A DNA stretch of 41,426 nucleotides from Candidatus Firestoneibacteriota bacterium (GCA_903891415.1 CAITEH010000026.1:1-41426); one strand, 5' to 3'; shown: positions 7,892 to 15,553, numbered from the stretch's first letter. A program made the numbers and translations. The notes: generated by a model from the letters alone, not told the origin.

Positions 7892-8986
7892 GTGCAAGTA
7901 CCTTTAATAGACCTTAAAGCCCAATATCTAAGCATCAAAACCGAGCTCGATTCAGCCGTTCAAGAGGTCCTGAGGAACGGACATTTTATTCTGGGCCCGG
8001 AAACGGTTAAAGTTGAAGAGGAAATGGCAAAATTCTTCGGAGTAAAGCACGCCATCGGCGTAAATTCGGGGACTGATGCTCTCTTCCTTGCCGTAAAAGC
8101 GCTGGGTTTGGGCAAAGATGATGAGGTTATCGTTCCGGCTTTCTCTTTTTTCGCGACAGCGGAGACCGTGACCCTTGCCGGAGCCAGAGTGGTATTTGCG
8201 GACATCAGGCCGGATACTTTTAATCTTGATCCCAAACAGCTGGAAGCTAAAATTACTGGAAATACAAAAGCAATAATTCCGGTGCATCTTTACGGACAGC
8301 CGGCGGATATGGATGAAATTTTATCTCTTGCCAGATCAAAAAACCTCAGGGTCATTGAAGACTGCGCGCAGTCTATCGGCGCGGAATACCGGAACGTAAA
8401 GACCGGCGGTATCGGGGATATCGGCTGTCTGAGTTTCTTCCCCACCAAGAATCTCGGCTGCGCGGGTGACGGCGGGATGCTGCTTACAAATAACGACACG
8501 CTTGCAGAACAGATGAAATTACTGCATGCTCACGGGTCCGCCAGCAAATATATACATTCTTTGATAGGCCTGAACAGCCGGCTTGACGAGCTCCAGGCCG
8601 CGATCATCCGGGTGAAGCTGAAATATATCCAGGCCTGGAACGAGAAACGCAGGAAAAACGCGAAATTCTATAATAATAACCTTAAAAATGCTGCCATCCC
8701 GGTCACCCCTGAGCACGTAAAACATGTCTACAATCAGTATACGGTAAGGATCCCGGACGGAAAAAGATCCAAATTCCAGGCATATTTGAAGGAAAAAGGA
8801 GTTGCTTCGGCGGTGCATTATCCTATCCCGATGCATAAACAAAAAGCGTACACGGACCTGGGTTACAATATAAGCATGCCTGAAAGCGAAAAGGCCGCTC
8901 AGGAAGTCTGCTCTCTGCCCAACTATCCCGAAATGTCCGAAGAAATGCTGAATTATGTGGTAGAAACGATAAATAGTTATAAATAA
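7892..8986 (+). CDS. DegT/DnrJ/EryC1/StrS family PLP aminotransferase (WbpE type)
   Basis: This sugar aminotransferase converts a 3-keto (or 4-keto) UDP-sugar to the amino sugar with glutamate as donor. I chose the GTG at 7892 because GGAGG (7882-7886) sits five bases upstream and the family's usual start VPLIDLKAQY follows at once; an earlier ATG at 7790 would translate repeat sequence. Length from GTG is 364 residues. The PLP-binding lysine is Lys186 in FFPTKNLG, the PLP-contacting aspartate is Asp157 in EDCAQS, and GGMLLTN follows. With the dehydrogenase and acetyltransferase upstream and a 2-epimerase downstream it fits the WbpE position of the diacetamido uronic acid route. Confidence 0.92.
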   Translation: MQVPLIDLKAQYLSIKTELDSAVQEVLRNGHFILGPETVKVEEEMAKFFGVKHAIGVNSGTDALFLAVKALGLGKDDEVIVPAFSFFATAETVTLAGARVVFADIRPDTFNLDPKQLEAKITGNTKAIIPVHLYGQPADMDEILSLARSKNLRVIEDCAQSIGAEYRNVKTGGIGDIGCLSFFPTKNLGCAGDGGMLLTNNDTLAEQMKLLHAHGSASKYIHSLIGLNSRLDELQAAIIRVKLKYIQAWNEKRRKNAKFYNNNLKNAAIPVTPEHVKHVYNQYTVRIPDGKRSKFQAYLKEKGVASAVHYPIPMHKQKAYTDLGYNISMPESEKAAQEVCSLPNYPEMSEEMLNYVVETINSYK

Positions 8987-8998
8987 GAAAGAAAAGAA

Positions 8999-9133
8999 AG
9001 GTTCTGGGTCCTGGGTCTTAGGTGCTGGGAAAGAAGAAAAGAATAAAAAAAGGTTATGGGTTTTAGATCCTAGGTACTAGGAAATTATAAGAAAGATTTT
9101 ACCCAGCACCTAGAACCTAGCGCCCAGCACCTA
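8999..9133. repeat. CTAGG/CTGGG inverted-repeat element
   Basis: The left part runs in words like GGTTCTGGG, GGTCTTAGG, GTGCTGGG. The right part (9101-9133) is the approximate reverse complement, with CCCAGCACCTAGAACCTAG. The arms could form a long imperfect hairpin around a purine-rich middle. It fills the gap between the aminotransferase and the 2-epimerase. A fragment of the family is at 1350-1386. Confidence 0.6.
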
Positions 9134-9136
9134 TTC

Positions 9137-9174
9137 AAGATCAGTTCAATCCTTTTCAGTTGAGGTCAAACTTT
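9137..9174 (+). promoter_or_regulatory. leader and ribosome binding site of the 2-epimerase gene
   Basis: GATCAGTTCAATCCTTTTCAG then GAGGT (9162-9166) sits 8 bases before the ATG at 9175. It is a weak relative of the GGGTCAGTGGAATCGTTTTC leader before the ThuA gene. Confidence 0.35.
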
Positions 9175-10284
9175 ATGAAACCATTATTCATCTTTGGTAC
9201 ACGCCCTGAAGCACTCAAGCTTATTCCGCTTATTAAACAGTTTAAAAACCCTGTTATTTGCCTGACCGGCCAGCATAAGGAAATGCTTGCCCAAGTAATG
9301 TCTCTTTTTAAGATGAAAGCCGGCTATGATCTTAAGGTAATGAAAAAGGATCAGACGCTTTTTTCCATAACGGCAGGCATCCTCCTGAAAATTGAAAAGA
9401 TCCTGGAAAAAGAAAAACCTGACTGCGTTATAGTCCAGGGGGATACGACCACGACCCTGGCCGGGGCCCTGGCGGCCTTCTATAAAAAAATACCTGTCGG
9501 CTATGTCGAAGCCGGGCTCCGGTCTTTTGATAAATACAGGCCTTTCCCGGAAGAGATGAACAGAAAACTTGTGACCCCTTTGGCCGATATTTATTTCGCG
9601 CCGACAAAGGAAGCCGCAAAGAACCTTATTAATGAGGGGATCAATAAAAAAAATATTTATATGACCGGTAACACCTCCATAGATACCCTTATGCTTATGG
9701 TACAGGAACAAAAGAGCAGAGAAAAAGCCCTGCTTAACTTTTTCAAAGCCGCATACGGCATTGAGTTTGACAAAAAAACAATACTGGTCACGGGCCACCG
9801 CAGGGAAAATTTTGGCAAAGGTTTTCTTAATATCTGCGCGGCCCTGAAAGAGACCGCCTTGAAAAATGACGTAGATATTATTTATCCGGTCCATTTGAAC
9901 CCGCAAGTCCAAAAGCCGGTCAATAAAATACTCTCGGGGATAAAAAATATCTATCTTATCCCTCCTCAGGAATACGATAAGTTCGTTTTTCTCATGCAAA
10001 AGGCGTATTTCATAATTACAGATTCAGGAGGCGTGCAGGAAGAAGCCCCCTCTTTAAAAAAACCCGTGCTGGTGATGCGCGAGGTTACGGAGAGAAAAGA
10101 AGGCGTGGCCGCGGGAAATGCCGTCCTGGTCGGAACGGACAGGAAAAAGATAGTAAAATTTGCTTCAGCGCTCCTGAAAGGCGGCGCCCTGTATAAAAAA
10201 ATGACCGCCAAAAAGAATCCCTATGGGGACGGTAAAGCTTCAAAAAAGATCGGGGATATTTTGAAAAAAATAATTCCGGCTTAA
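9175..10284 (+). CDS. wecB: non-hydrolysing UDP-N-acetylglucosamine 2-epimerase (WecB/WbpI family)
   Basis: The 369-residue protein is a GT-B-fold UDP-GlcNAc 2-epimerase. Motifs are FGTRPEALKL at residues 7-16, VQGDTTTTLAGA, GYVEAGLRS with PFPEEMNR soon after, the GHRRENFG motif, and TDSGGVQEEAPSLKKPVLVMRE near the C-terminus. I start at the ATG (9175) with GAGGT upstream rather than at a TTG fifteen bases earlier. If it follows the acetyltransferase and aminotransferase it would be WbpI-like, epimerising UDP-GlcNAc(3NAc)A to the manno form. Alternatively it makes UDP-ManNAc for a WecC-like dehydrogenase. Sequence alone does not decide. It is the last gene of the nucleotide-sugar block. Confidence 0.93.
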   Translation: MKPLFIFGTRPEALKLIPLIKQFKNPVICLTGQHKEMLAQVMSLFKMKAGYDLKVMKKDQTLFSITAGILLKIEKILEKEKPDCVIVQGDTTTTLAGALAAFYKKIPVGYVEAGLRSFDKYRPFPEEMNRKLVTPLADIYFAPTKEAAKNLINEGINKKNIYMTGNTSIDTLMLMVQEQKSREKALLNFFKAAYGIEFDKKTILVTGHRRENFGKGFLNICAALKETALKNDVDIIYPVHLNPQVQKPVNKILSGIKNIYLIPPQEYDKFVFLMQKAYFIITDSGGVQEEAPSLKKPVLVMREVTERKEGVAAGNAVLVGTDRKKIVKFASALLKGGALYKKMTAKKNPYGDGKASKKIGDILKKIIPA

Positions 10285-10344
10285 GACCCGCCCGGTACTG
10301 ATAGATAAACGCAAACCAGACAGTTTAAAAAATATTACGTCCTG

Positions 10345-10359
10345 GTAATGCGGCATTAC
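10345..10359. promoter_or_regulatory. perfect palindromic operator candidate of toxin-antitoxin pair 1
   Basis: GTAATGC-G-GCATTAC is a perfect 7-bp-arm inverted repeat eight bases before the -35 box. A looser relative (CATTACAATGCTGCATAAT) overlaps the spacer and -10 box. AbrB-type antitoxins usually repress their own operon, so this is the natural operator candidate. Confidence 0.5.
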
Positions 10360-10367
10360 TATATTGC

Positions 10368-10396
10368 TTGACAACTACATTACAATGCTGCATAAT
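10368..10396 (+). promoter_or_regulatory. sigma-70-type promoter of toxin-antitoxin pair 1
   Basis: TTGACA (10368-10373), a 17-base spacer and CATAAT (10391-10396) form a near-consensus promoter 20 bases before the antitoxin ATG, with GAGGTGG as ribosome binding site. Confidence 0.7.
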
Positions 10397-10415
10397 TATA
10401 ACAGAGGTGGCAAAA

Positions 10416-10655
10416 ATGCTTGTAAAAAAGACTTATAAAAATCAGATAACGCTTCCAAAGGCTCTTGCCGGGAGATTCCCCGGAATTGACTACTTTGAGG
10501 CGGAAGAGAATGAGACAGGTTATTTAATTTTAAAACCTGTTAAAATGACAGCTGCAACGGGATCGAATGCTGAAATAGTCAAAGCGAAGATAAAGAAATT
10601 AGGTATTGATGAGAAAGATATTGAAAAGGCGATAGAATGGGCAAGAAAAAAATAA
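10416..10655 (+). CDS. AbrB/MazE-like antitoxin
   Basis: The 79-residue protein starts at the ATG after AGAGGTGG. An in-frame start at 10368 would translate the promoter and is rejected. Residues 1-43 are a short swapped-hairpin AbrB-type DNA-binding domain: VKKTYKNQITLPKAL, then the acidic middle and GYLILKPV. Residues 44-79 form a charged helix (VKAKIKKLGIDEKDIEKAIEW) that would wrap the toxin. The end overlaps the PIN gene by 19 bases, typical of type II toxin-antitoxin operons. It should neutralise the PIN RNase and repress the operon from the palindrome upstream. Confidence 0.82.
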   Translation: MLVKKTYKNQITLPKALAGRFPGIDYFEAEENETGYLILKPVKMTAATGSNAEIVKAKIKKLGIDEKDIEKAIEWARKK

Positions 10656-11080
10656 AAAGTCCGGGTTTTGGAACTAATAAAAGAAAAGTTGTCCTCGATA
10701 CAAATATTTTTATATCCTCCGTGCTTTTTCGCGGTAAATTGGAAATTATTGCCCGGAACTGGAAAAACGGGGCCTTCGAATTTCTGCTTTCAAAAGAAGT
10801 TCTGAATGAGTACATACGGGTATTGCATTACCCGAAGTTTGCGCTTAGCGGTAAAGAAATAAAAGGAATAATAGAGGAAGAACTCCTTCCTTATATAACC
10901 CCGGTTATAACACATTCCAATGAGCAGATCGTAAAAAATGATCCCTCTGACGATAAATTCTTTATACTCGCTATTGACGGTAAAGCTGATGTAATAGTCA
11001 ACGGGGACTCCCATATTCTTTCTATAAAAAAGTATAAAGGCACAGTAGTAATGAACGCAGCGGAATTCCTGGAAAACTAA
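10637..11080 (+). CDS. PIN-domain toxin (putative RNase)
   Basis: The 147-residue protein is a PIN-domain nuclease of the COG1569 type. Acidic metal-binding residues are visible: Asp21 in VVLDTNIF, Glu58 in LNEYIRVL, the DPSDDKF cluster (102-108) and Asp124 in VNGDSHIL. Such toxins cut RNA when the antitoxin is lost. The ATG has AAGG upstream inside the antitoxin gene. It shares the antitoxin promoter. The natural RNA target cannot be inferred. Confidence 0.87.
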   Translation: MGKKKIKSPGFGTNKRKVVLDTNIFISSVLFRGKLEIIARNWKNGAFEFLLSKEVLNEYIRVLHYPKFALSGKEIKGIIEEELLPYITPVITHSNEQIVKNDPSDDKFFILAIDGKADVIVNGDSHILSIKKYKGTVVMNAAEFLEN

Positions 11081-11103
11081 AAAACTGTTAAAAGGAGCCC
11101 TTT

Positions 11104-11286
11104 TTGCCGGCATTTGCCTTCGGTGTTTTCCTGACCAGCTTCAGTGCAGTTCTCGCTTTAATTAATTTTGCGGTACTCAACGGGCTTTTCATTGCTTTTG
11201 GGATAACTCTTCCGCACCCGGGTGGATCCGGGATGCGGATAGGCACCGACAGTGAAATAAATCTGCTTAAACTCAGGAAATTCTGA
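11104..11286 (+). CDS. possible small membrane protein (TTG start)
   Basis: A 60-codon reading frame begins at TTG (11104), with AGGAG (11093-11097) at ideal spacing. It would encode a hydrophobic segment (FLTSFSAVLALINFAVLNGLF split by no charge) and a short polar tail ending LLKLRKF. I recognise no family. The good ribosome binding site right after the toxin gene is the only argument for it; it could also be a decayed remnant. Confidence 0.3.
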   Translation: MPAFAFGVFLTSFSAVLALINFAVLNGLFIAFGITLPHPGGSGMRIGTDSEINLLKLRKF

Positions 11287-11357
11287 GTATGGTTTTTTAA
11301 CCGGTTGGCAACCGGATATGCTCAGTAAACAGGTAATGGTTTTTATTGATTAATTTA
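11287..11357. other. AT-rich gap with no recognised feature
   Basis: Between the small possible gene and the inverted-repeat element I see only AT-rich sequence with GGTTGGCAACCGG as a small imperfect palindrome (about 11301-11313). Confidence 0.3.
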
Positions 11358-11502
11358 AGCTGTCATTGCGAGGAATGCGGCGTTAGCCGCGGCTTATGAC
11401 GAAGCAAACTCAAATTAGAACTTATGTTTCAGAACGGACAATTATTACTGGTTTGCTTCGTCGAGAGACCCACCTATCGGTGGACTCCTCGCAATGACAG
11501 CT
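11358..11502. repeat. 145-bp MITE-like element with 17-bp perfect terminal inverted repeats
   Basis: AGCTGTCATTGCGAGGA (11358-11374) and TCCTCGCAATGACAGCT (11486-11502) are perfect inverted ends. Inside, GACGAAGCAAAC and GTTTGCTTCGTC extend the symmetry around a central CTTATG/TTCAGAA region. The element is non-coding. TGTCATTGCGAGG-type elements are widespread in bacterial genomes; no transposase is seen here. Confidence 0.8.
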
Positions 11503-11539
11503 AAAAAGTGTTTAATATATTTAAGCTGTGAGCTATATT

Positions 11540-11632
11540 TGGTCGAAGGCTCCACCACAAAGCGCTGGTGGGTCAAGCCCTGCCTGTCGGCAGGCTCTTC
11601 CCGCCTAGATGAGTAGGCGAGGCTGGCGCGAT
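11540..11632. repeat. cluster of three small hairpins
   Basis: Three perfect stems follow each other: CCACCA/TGGTGG (11552-11571), GCCTG/CAGGC (11582-11595) and CGCCTA/TAGGCG (11602-11619). They are probably another non-coding repeat unit, upstream of the wzm promoter. Confidence 0.45.
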
Positions 11633-11719
11633 GACGAAAGGTTATCGGATTAGTGAAAAAGTTTGCAGCAGTGGCTTTTTTCAGGAAGGCCTTGCGCCAC
11701 CTTGCTCCTCAGATATACA

Positions 11720-11748
11720 TTGTTTTTGAGCCCCTAAAAATATATAAT
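11720..11748 (+). promoter_or_regulatory. promoter of the O-antigen export operon, possibly leaderless
   Basis: TTGTTT (11720-11725), a 17-base spacer and TATAAT (11743-11748) precede the ATG at 11756 by only 7 bases. Transcription would then start at or next to the start codon, giving a leaderless mRNA. Confidence 0.5.
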
Positions 11749-11755
11749 GATATAA

Positions 11756-12601
11756 ATGAAAAGGTATCTGAACACATATGAGCCGGATAACTGTCTGAAA
11801 CAGGGGTATTTTCCCATGTTCAAACAGATAGCGCGGGAAATAATAGACAGCAAATGGCTTATTTATCAATTGTTTAAGAGAGATTTCTCGGCTGCCTACC
11901 GGCAGTCTATTTTTGGGATATTATGGATAATCGTGATCCCGGTAATCGGAATAGCCGGGGTTTTTCTTTTAAACCGGTCTAATATCGTAAATATTGGCGA
12001 GACACCGGTTTCTTTTCTTCTCTACGCGGCAAGCGGGCTGGCTGTCTGGCAGATATTCGGGATCGGCCTTGTTTCCGCTACTTCCTCCCTGGCAAAAGCC
12101 GGCCCTATGATAGTAAAAGTAAACTTTTCAAAAAAATCCCTGGTGATCTCGGCTTTTTCCCAGTGCCTGGCTCCCTTTCTTGTGCTTTTTACCGTTACTC
12201 TTATTCTCTGCCTCGTTGAAGGTGTCAAAGCCACGTTCTTTACTTTACTTTTTCCCGTGTTATTGCTCCCCCTGATACTTTTCACCCTGGGGCTGGGTTT
12301 TATGCTTGCCCTTTTGAACGGGATCATAAGGGACATAGCGAGCGCGGTCTCCGTACTGGCTACATTCCTGCTGCTCTTCACTCCGATCCTCTATGCGGCG
12401 CCAAAAACCGGCGGCTATATATACGCGGTCAGATACAACCCGCTCTATTACCTTATTTCTGTTCCCCGGGACGCGCTTATTACCGGAGCCCCCGGGCATC
12501 TGTACGGTTATTTTATTTCAGCTCTGCTTTCCCTGCTGATCTTTTGTGTTTGCATCACGGTATTTCATATCACGGAAACAAGAATTGCCGAGAGGATCTG
12601 A
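11756..12601 (+). CDS. wzm: O-antigen/polysaccharide ABC transporter permease
   Basis: The 281-residue inner-membrane protein is an ABC-2-type permease. The N-terminal amphipathic LFKRDFSAAYRQSIFGILW, before the first membrane helix, is the classic entry of Wzm/TagG proteins. About six hydrophobic segments follow, with an RYNPLYYLISVPRD segment before the last. With Wzt it moves a lipid-linked polysaccharide across the inner membrane. The first ATG (11756) would need leaderless translation. An internal ATG at 11816, with AGGGG nine bases upstream, also leaves the whole permease domain and may be the real start. Wzt follows four bases after the stop. Confidence 0.9.
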   Translation: MKRYLNTYEPDNCLKQGYFPMFKQIAREIIDSKWLIYQLFKRDFSAAYRQSIFGILWIIVIPVIGIAGVFLLNRSNIVNIGETPVSFLLYAASGLAVWQIFGIGLVSATSSLAKAGPMIVKVNFSKKSLVISAFSQCLAPFLVLFTVTLILCLVEGVKATFFTLLFPVLLLPLILFTLGLGFMLALLNGIIRDIASAVSVLATFLLLFTPILYAAPKTGGYIYAVRYNPLYYLISVPRDALITGAPGHLYGYFISALLSLLIFCVCITVFHITETRIAERI

Positions 12602-12604
12602 AAG

Positions 12605-13840
12605 ATGAACGATAACATTTCCATAAAAGCGGAAGGGCTGGCAAAAAAATACTGCAAATCCCTGAAGCGTTCCATGTTCTACGGCATGACCGATATCCTG
12701 AAAAATATTTTCGGGAAAAGTTCCGCCCCGGGCCTTTTGAGAAAGGATGAGTTCTGGGCGCTTGCAGAACTTAATTTTGAGATAAAAAAAGGCGAGACGG
12801 TGGGGGTGATAGGCGGTAACGGTTCCGGCAAGACCACCCTGCTCAAGATGCTCAACGGCATATTCTGGCCGGATAAGGGAAAACTTTCGGTGGACGGAAA
12901 AGTCGGAGCGCTTATTGAGGTCGGCGCCGGTTTCCAGCCCCTGCTTACCGGCAGGGAAAATATCTATATTAACGGGGCTGTTTTAGGCATGTCGAAAAGC
13001 GAAGTAGAAGCAAAGTTCCTGGCCATTGTCGAGTTTGCGGAACTAGGTGACTTCCTGGAGGTTCCCGTAAAACATTATTCCAGCGGAATGTTCGTCCGCC
13101 TGGGGTTTGCCATAGCGGTCCATTCCGACCCCGGAATACTTCTGGTAGATGAGATACTTTCCGTCGGAGATGAAAAATTCAGGAACAAATGCCAGAACCG
13201 GATAGACGAGTTAAGAAAAAAAGAAGTGACTATTATTTATGTTTCGCATGATCTCATGAGCGTAAAGCGCCTCTGTTCCAGAGCTCTCTGGCTTAAGAGC
13301 GGGGAGCCGGCTTTTTTCGGCGCGGCGGACCAGGCGGTAAATGCTTATCTTGATTCTTTGAACGCGGACTATAACCGCGAGCTGGCCGGAAAAAACAAGC
13401 AGGCAGTAATTCACCGCTCGGGGACAGGAGAAGCGGTCATCCGGAAAGCCGAATTTTCAGGCGGAAAATATGTTTTTAAGACCGGAGACGATATGCTGGT
13501 GGACGCGGAATGCTATTCCGAAAAAGGCGTAAAAAACCCGCTTTTTGGCGCCATAATTCATTCCTCAAGCGGGGTATATATTGCCGGCACAAATTCTTCT
13601 ACGGGTGAAAAACTTGAAGAGTTAAAGGGTAAAGTGAATGTCAGATATGTCTTCGAAAAGCTGCAGTTACTGCCCGGTAATTATTTTTTAAGCCTGGCCC
13701 TGCACGACGAAGAAGGCCGCAGGATCTATGACCTGCATGAACAAAGTTATGAATTTCAAATAGCCGTTTCCGCCGGAGAAAAGGTGCCGGCCTCTTCCGG
13801 TTTTATGAAGCTCAATTGCAAATGGGAATATAAGGGGTAA
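12605..13840 (+). CDS. wzt: O-antigen/polysaccharide ABC transporter ATP-binding protein with C-terminal domain
   Basis: The 411-residue protein couples ATP hydrolysis to polysaccharide export with Wzm. The nucleotide-binding domain carries Walker A GGNGSGKTT (70-78), the signature YSSGM (158-162), Walker B GILLVDE (177-183) and the switch YVSHD. Residues from about 265 to 411 form an extra beta-rich domain (KTGDDMLVDAECYSE, LLPGNYFLSLALHDEEGRRIYDL) like the carbohydrate-binding C-terminal domain of Wzt. That domain reads the capped end of the glycan in E. coli O9a. Its presence implies export of a finished, terminally modified chain. GAGAGGA upstream serves as ribosome binding site. Confidence 0.94.
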   Translation: MNDNISIKAEGLAKKYCKSLKRSMFYGMTDILKNIFGKSSAPGLLRKDEFWALAELNFEIKKGETVGVIGGNGSGKTTLLKMLNGIFWPDKGKLSVDGKVGALIEVGAGFQPLLTGRENIYINGAVLGMSKSEVEAKFLAIVEFAELGDFLEVPVKHYSSGMFVRLGFAIAVHSDPGILLVDEILSVGDEKFRNKCQNRIDELRKKEVTIIYVSHDLMSVKRLCSRALWLKSGEPAFFGAADQAVNAYLDSLNADYNRELAGKNKQAVIHRSGTGEAVIRKAEFSGGKYVFKTGDDMLVDAECYSEKGVKNPLFGAIIHSSSGVYIAGTNSSTGEKLEELKGKVNVRYVFEKLQLLPGNYFLSLALHDEEGRRIYDLHEQSYEFQIAVSAGEKVPASSGFMKLNCKWEYKG

Positions 13841-13843
13841 GGC

Positions 13844-15553
13844 ATGTTCATTCTGTTAAATCCTCCCAGCCCGGCCGGGAGAGTATCCAATAAAGAGATG
13901 ATGGGCGGGTTTGGACAGTGTTATCCCGGAGACTGCACGGTTAAAGTCCCGCCTCTGGACCTGGTCTATACCGCCTCGGTACTGCAAGAAACAGGCGTGA
14001 ATTTTAAGGTCATAGAATGCCTGGGCGCCGATATTTCTGCTGAAAACCTGCCGGAAGCCCTCTCCCGGCTGCCCGAAAAAATAGAGATCATTTTTATACG
14101 GACTTCCACGTCAACTTACGGTATGGACCTGGAGCTTGCAGGAAAATTAAAAGAACTTACCGGGGCCTTGACAGTATTTTTCGGGCCGCACGCGGATATT
14201 AATGCCGAAACCATAATAAAAGAGCGGCATGTTGACGGGCTGGTTCTGGGAGAACCCGAGTATACCGTGCCGGATATCTGCCTGAAAGGGTTCAAAGGGA
14301 CTGAAGGAATATGGTACAAGGAGAACGGCACTGTCGTTAAAAAAAATAAAAAGGAACCCCTCCGGGACCTGGACAAGCTCCCCTTTCCGGCCTGGGAACT
14401 TTTTCCTTATAAGGCCTACAATGTTGATGTGCACCTGCCGGTCAAAGGTACCACGCTTTTTATCCTTACTTCCCGGGGCTGCCCTTTTTTCTGCGACTAC
14501 TGCCCGTACCCGGTCGCGCAGGGTTCTCAATACAGAAAGCGGTCGGCAGAGAATGTTCTCGCTGAACTGAAAGAACTGGCCGCAAAGTACCGGGTAAAAA
14601 ATATTCTGATAAGGGACGCGGAGTTTACCCTGGATAAGTCAAGAGCGGTAGATATTTGTAACGGTATAATAAATGCAGGCCTGAAGATAAATTTCAGATG
14701 CGAGACCCGGGCCGATACCCTGGATGAGGAGCTCTTAACGCTCATGGCCAGGGCCGGTTTTACGGGGCTTAACATGGGTATAGAAAGCGCGAGCGAGCGG
14801 GTAATAGAAAGATCCGGCAGGAAACAGACGGACCGGGAGCATATCGCGCGGCTGGTTGAAAAGTGCAGGCAGCTGAAAATAAACGTATTTTGTTTTTATA
14901 TTATAGGACTTCCCGGGGATGATCTGGATTCCATTATCGAGACCCTGAATTTCGCGGAGCGGCTGAACGCGGATGTGTCCCAGTTTACCATTGCCACTCC
15001 CTATCCCGGCACCAAACTTTACGCCTGGGCAAAAGAGCATGATTTTATCGAGAATTTTATTTCTGATAATATTACCGGTTACGAAGCCATGCTTAAAAAT
15101 GAAGATCTTTCCCGGGAACAGATACTTGCTTTAAGAAACGATGTCCAGGCCCGGGTTGACAGCATAAGAAAATACGGTTCAAAACCGGCGGCCAAACAGC
15201 TAGGTAAAAACAGCCCGTTTAGCTTCCCTGTTTTACGGGCCTTGAAGAAACTGGCGAAAAAAGAAGACAGAATAGTGCTCTACGGAGCCCGGGGAGTTTC
15301 GCCGGAAGCGCTAAAAAAGCAAGGTTTTAATATCGCGGGTATAATAGATGAAATATATTTTGGCGAGAAGGTTGACGGCTTTACGGTAATGCGGCCCCTG
15401 GTGTTATCCGCCTATAAAGCGCAGGTCCTGCTTGTTTCGCCGCTCAAAAGGTCGGCCAATATTAAACAGTATCTGGGCGGGATAAAGGTGGCGGAAAGCC
15501 TGGTGCTGGCCAAAAACATCGCAAAAAAACTCAAGAATATGGTGAAAAAATGA
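13844..15553 (+). CDS. B12-binding-domain radical SAM protein 1
   Basis: The 569-residue protein has an N-terminal cobalamin-binding-like Rossmann domain (about 1-150) and a radical SAM core with the 4Fe-4S triad CPFFCDYC (Cys213, Cys217, Cys220). The conserved SAM-domain segments GIESASERV and PYPGTKLY follow. The last roughly 110 residues add a small domain starting RIVLYGARGVSP, which looks like a nucleotide-binding or NDP-sugar-sensor fold. Related proteins methylate unactivated carbons or rearrange substrates. In this cluster a sugar or lipid-carrier substrate is likely but unproven. It sits between wzt and an epimerase gene with a four-base overlap. Confidence 0.88.
   Translation: MFILLNPPSPAGRVSNKEMMGGFGQCYPGDCTVKVPPLDLVYTASVLQETGVNFKVIECLGADISAENLPEALSRLPEKIEIIFIRTSTSTYGMDLELAGKLKELTGALTVFFGPHADINAETIIKERHVDGLVLGEPEYTVPDICLKGFKGTEGIWYKENGTVVKKNKKEPLRDLDKLPFPAWELFPYKAYNVDVHLPVKGTTLFILTSRGCPFFCDYCPYPVAQGSQYRKRSAENVLAELKELAAKYRVKNILIRDAEFTLDKSRAVDICNGIINAGLKINFRCETRADTLDEELLTLMARAGFTGLNMGIESASERVIERSGRKQTDREHIARLVEKCRQLKINVFCFYIIGLPGDDLDSIIETLNFAERLNADVSQFTIATPYPGTKLYAWAKEHDFIENFISDNITGYEAMLKNEDLSREQILALRNDVQARVDSIRKYGSKPAAKQLGKNSPFSFPVLRALKKLAKKEDRIVLYGARGVSPEALKKQGFNIAGIIDEIYFGEKVDGFTVMRPLVLSAYKAQVLLVSPLKRSANIKQYLGGIKVAESLVLAKNIAKKLKNMVKK

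Noticed and set aside
9184-9999. 271-codon minus-strand frame inside the 2-epimerase gene
   Set aside because: The plus strand encodes a full UDP-GlcNAc 2-epimerase with all motifs; the minus translation matches nothing.
10368-10415. N-terminal extension of the AbrB antitoxin
   Set aside because: It would translate the TTGACA promoter box; the ATG at 10416 has a strong ribosome binding site.
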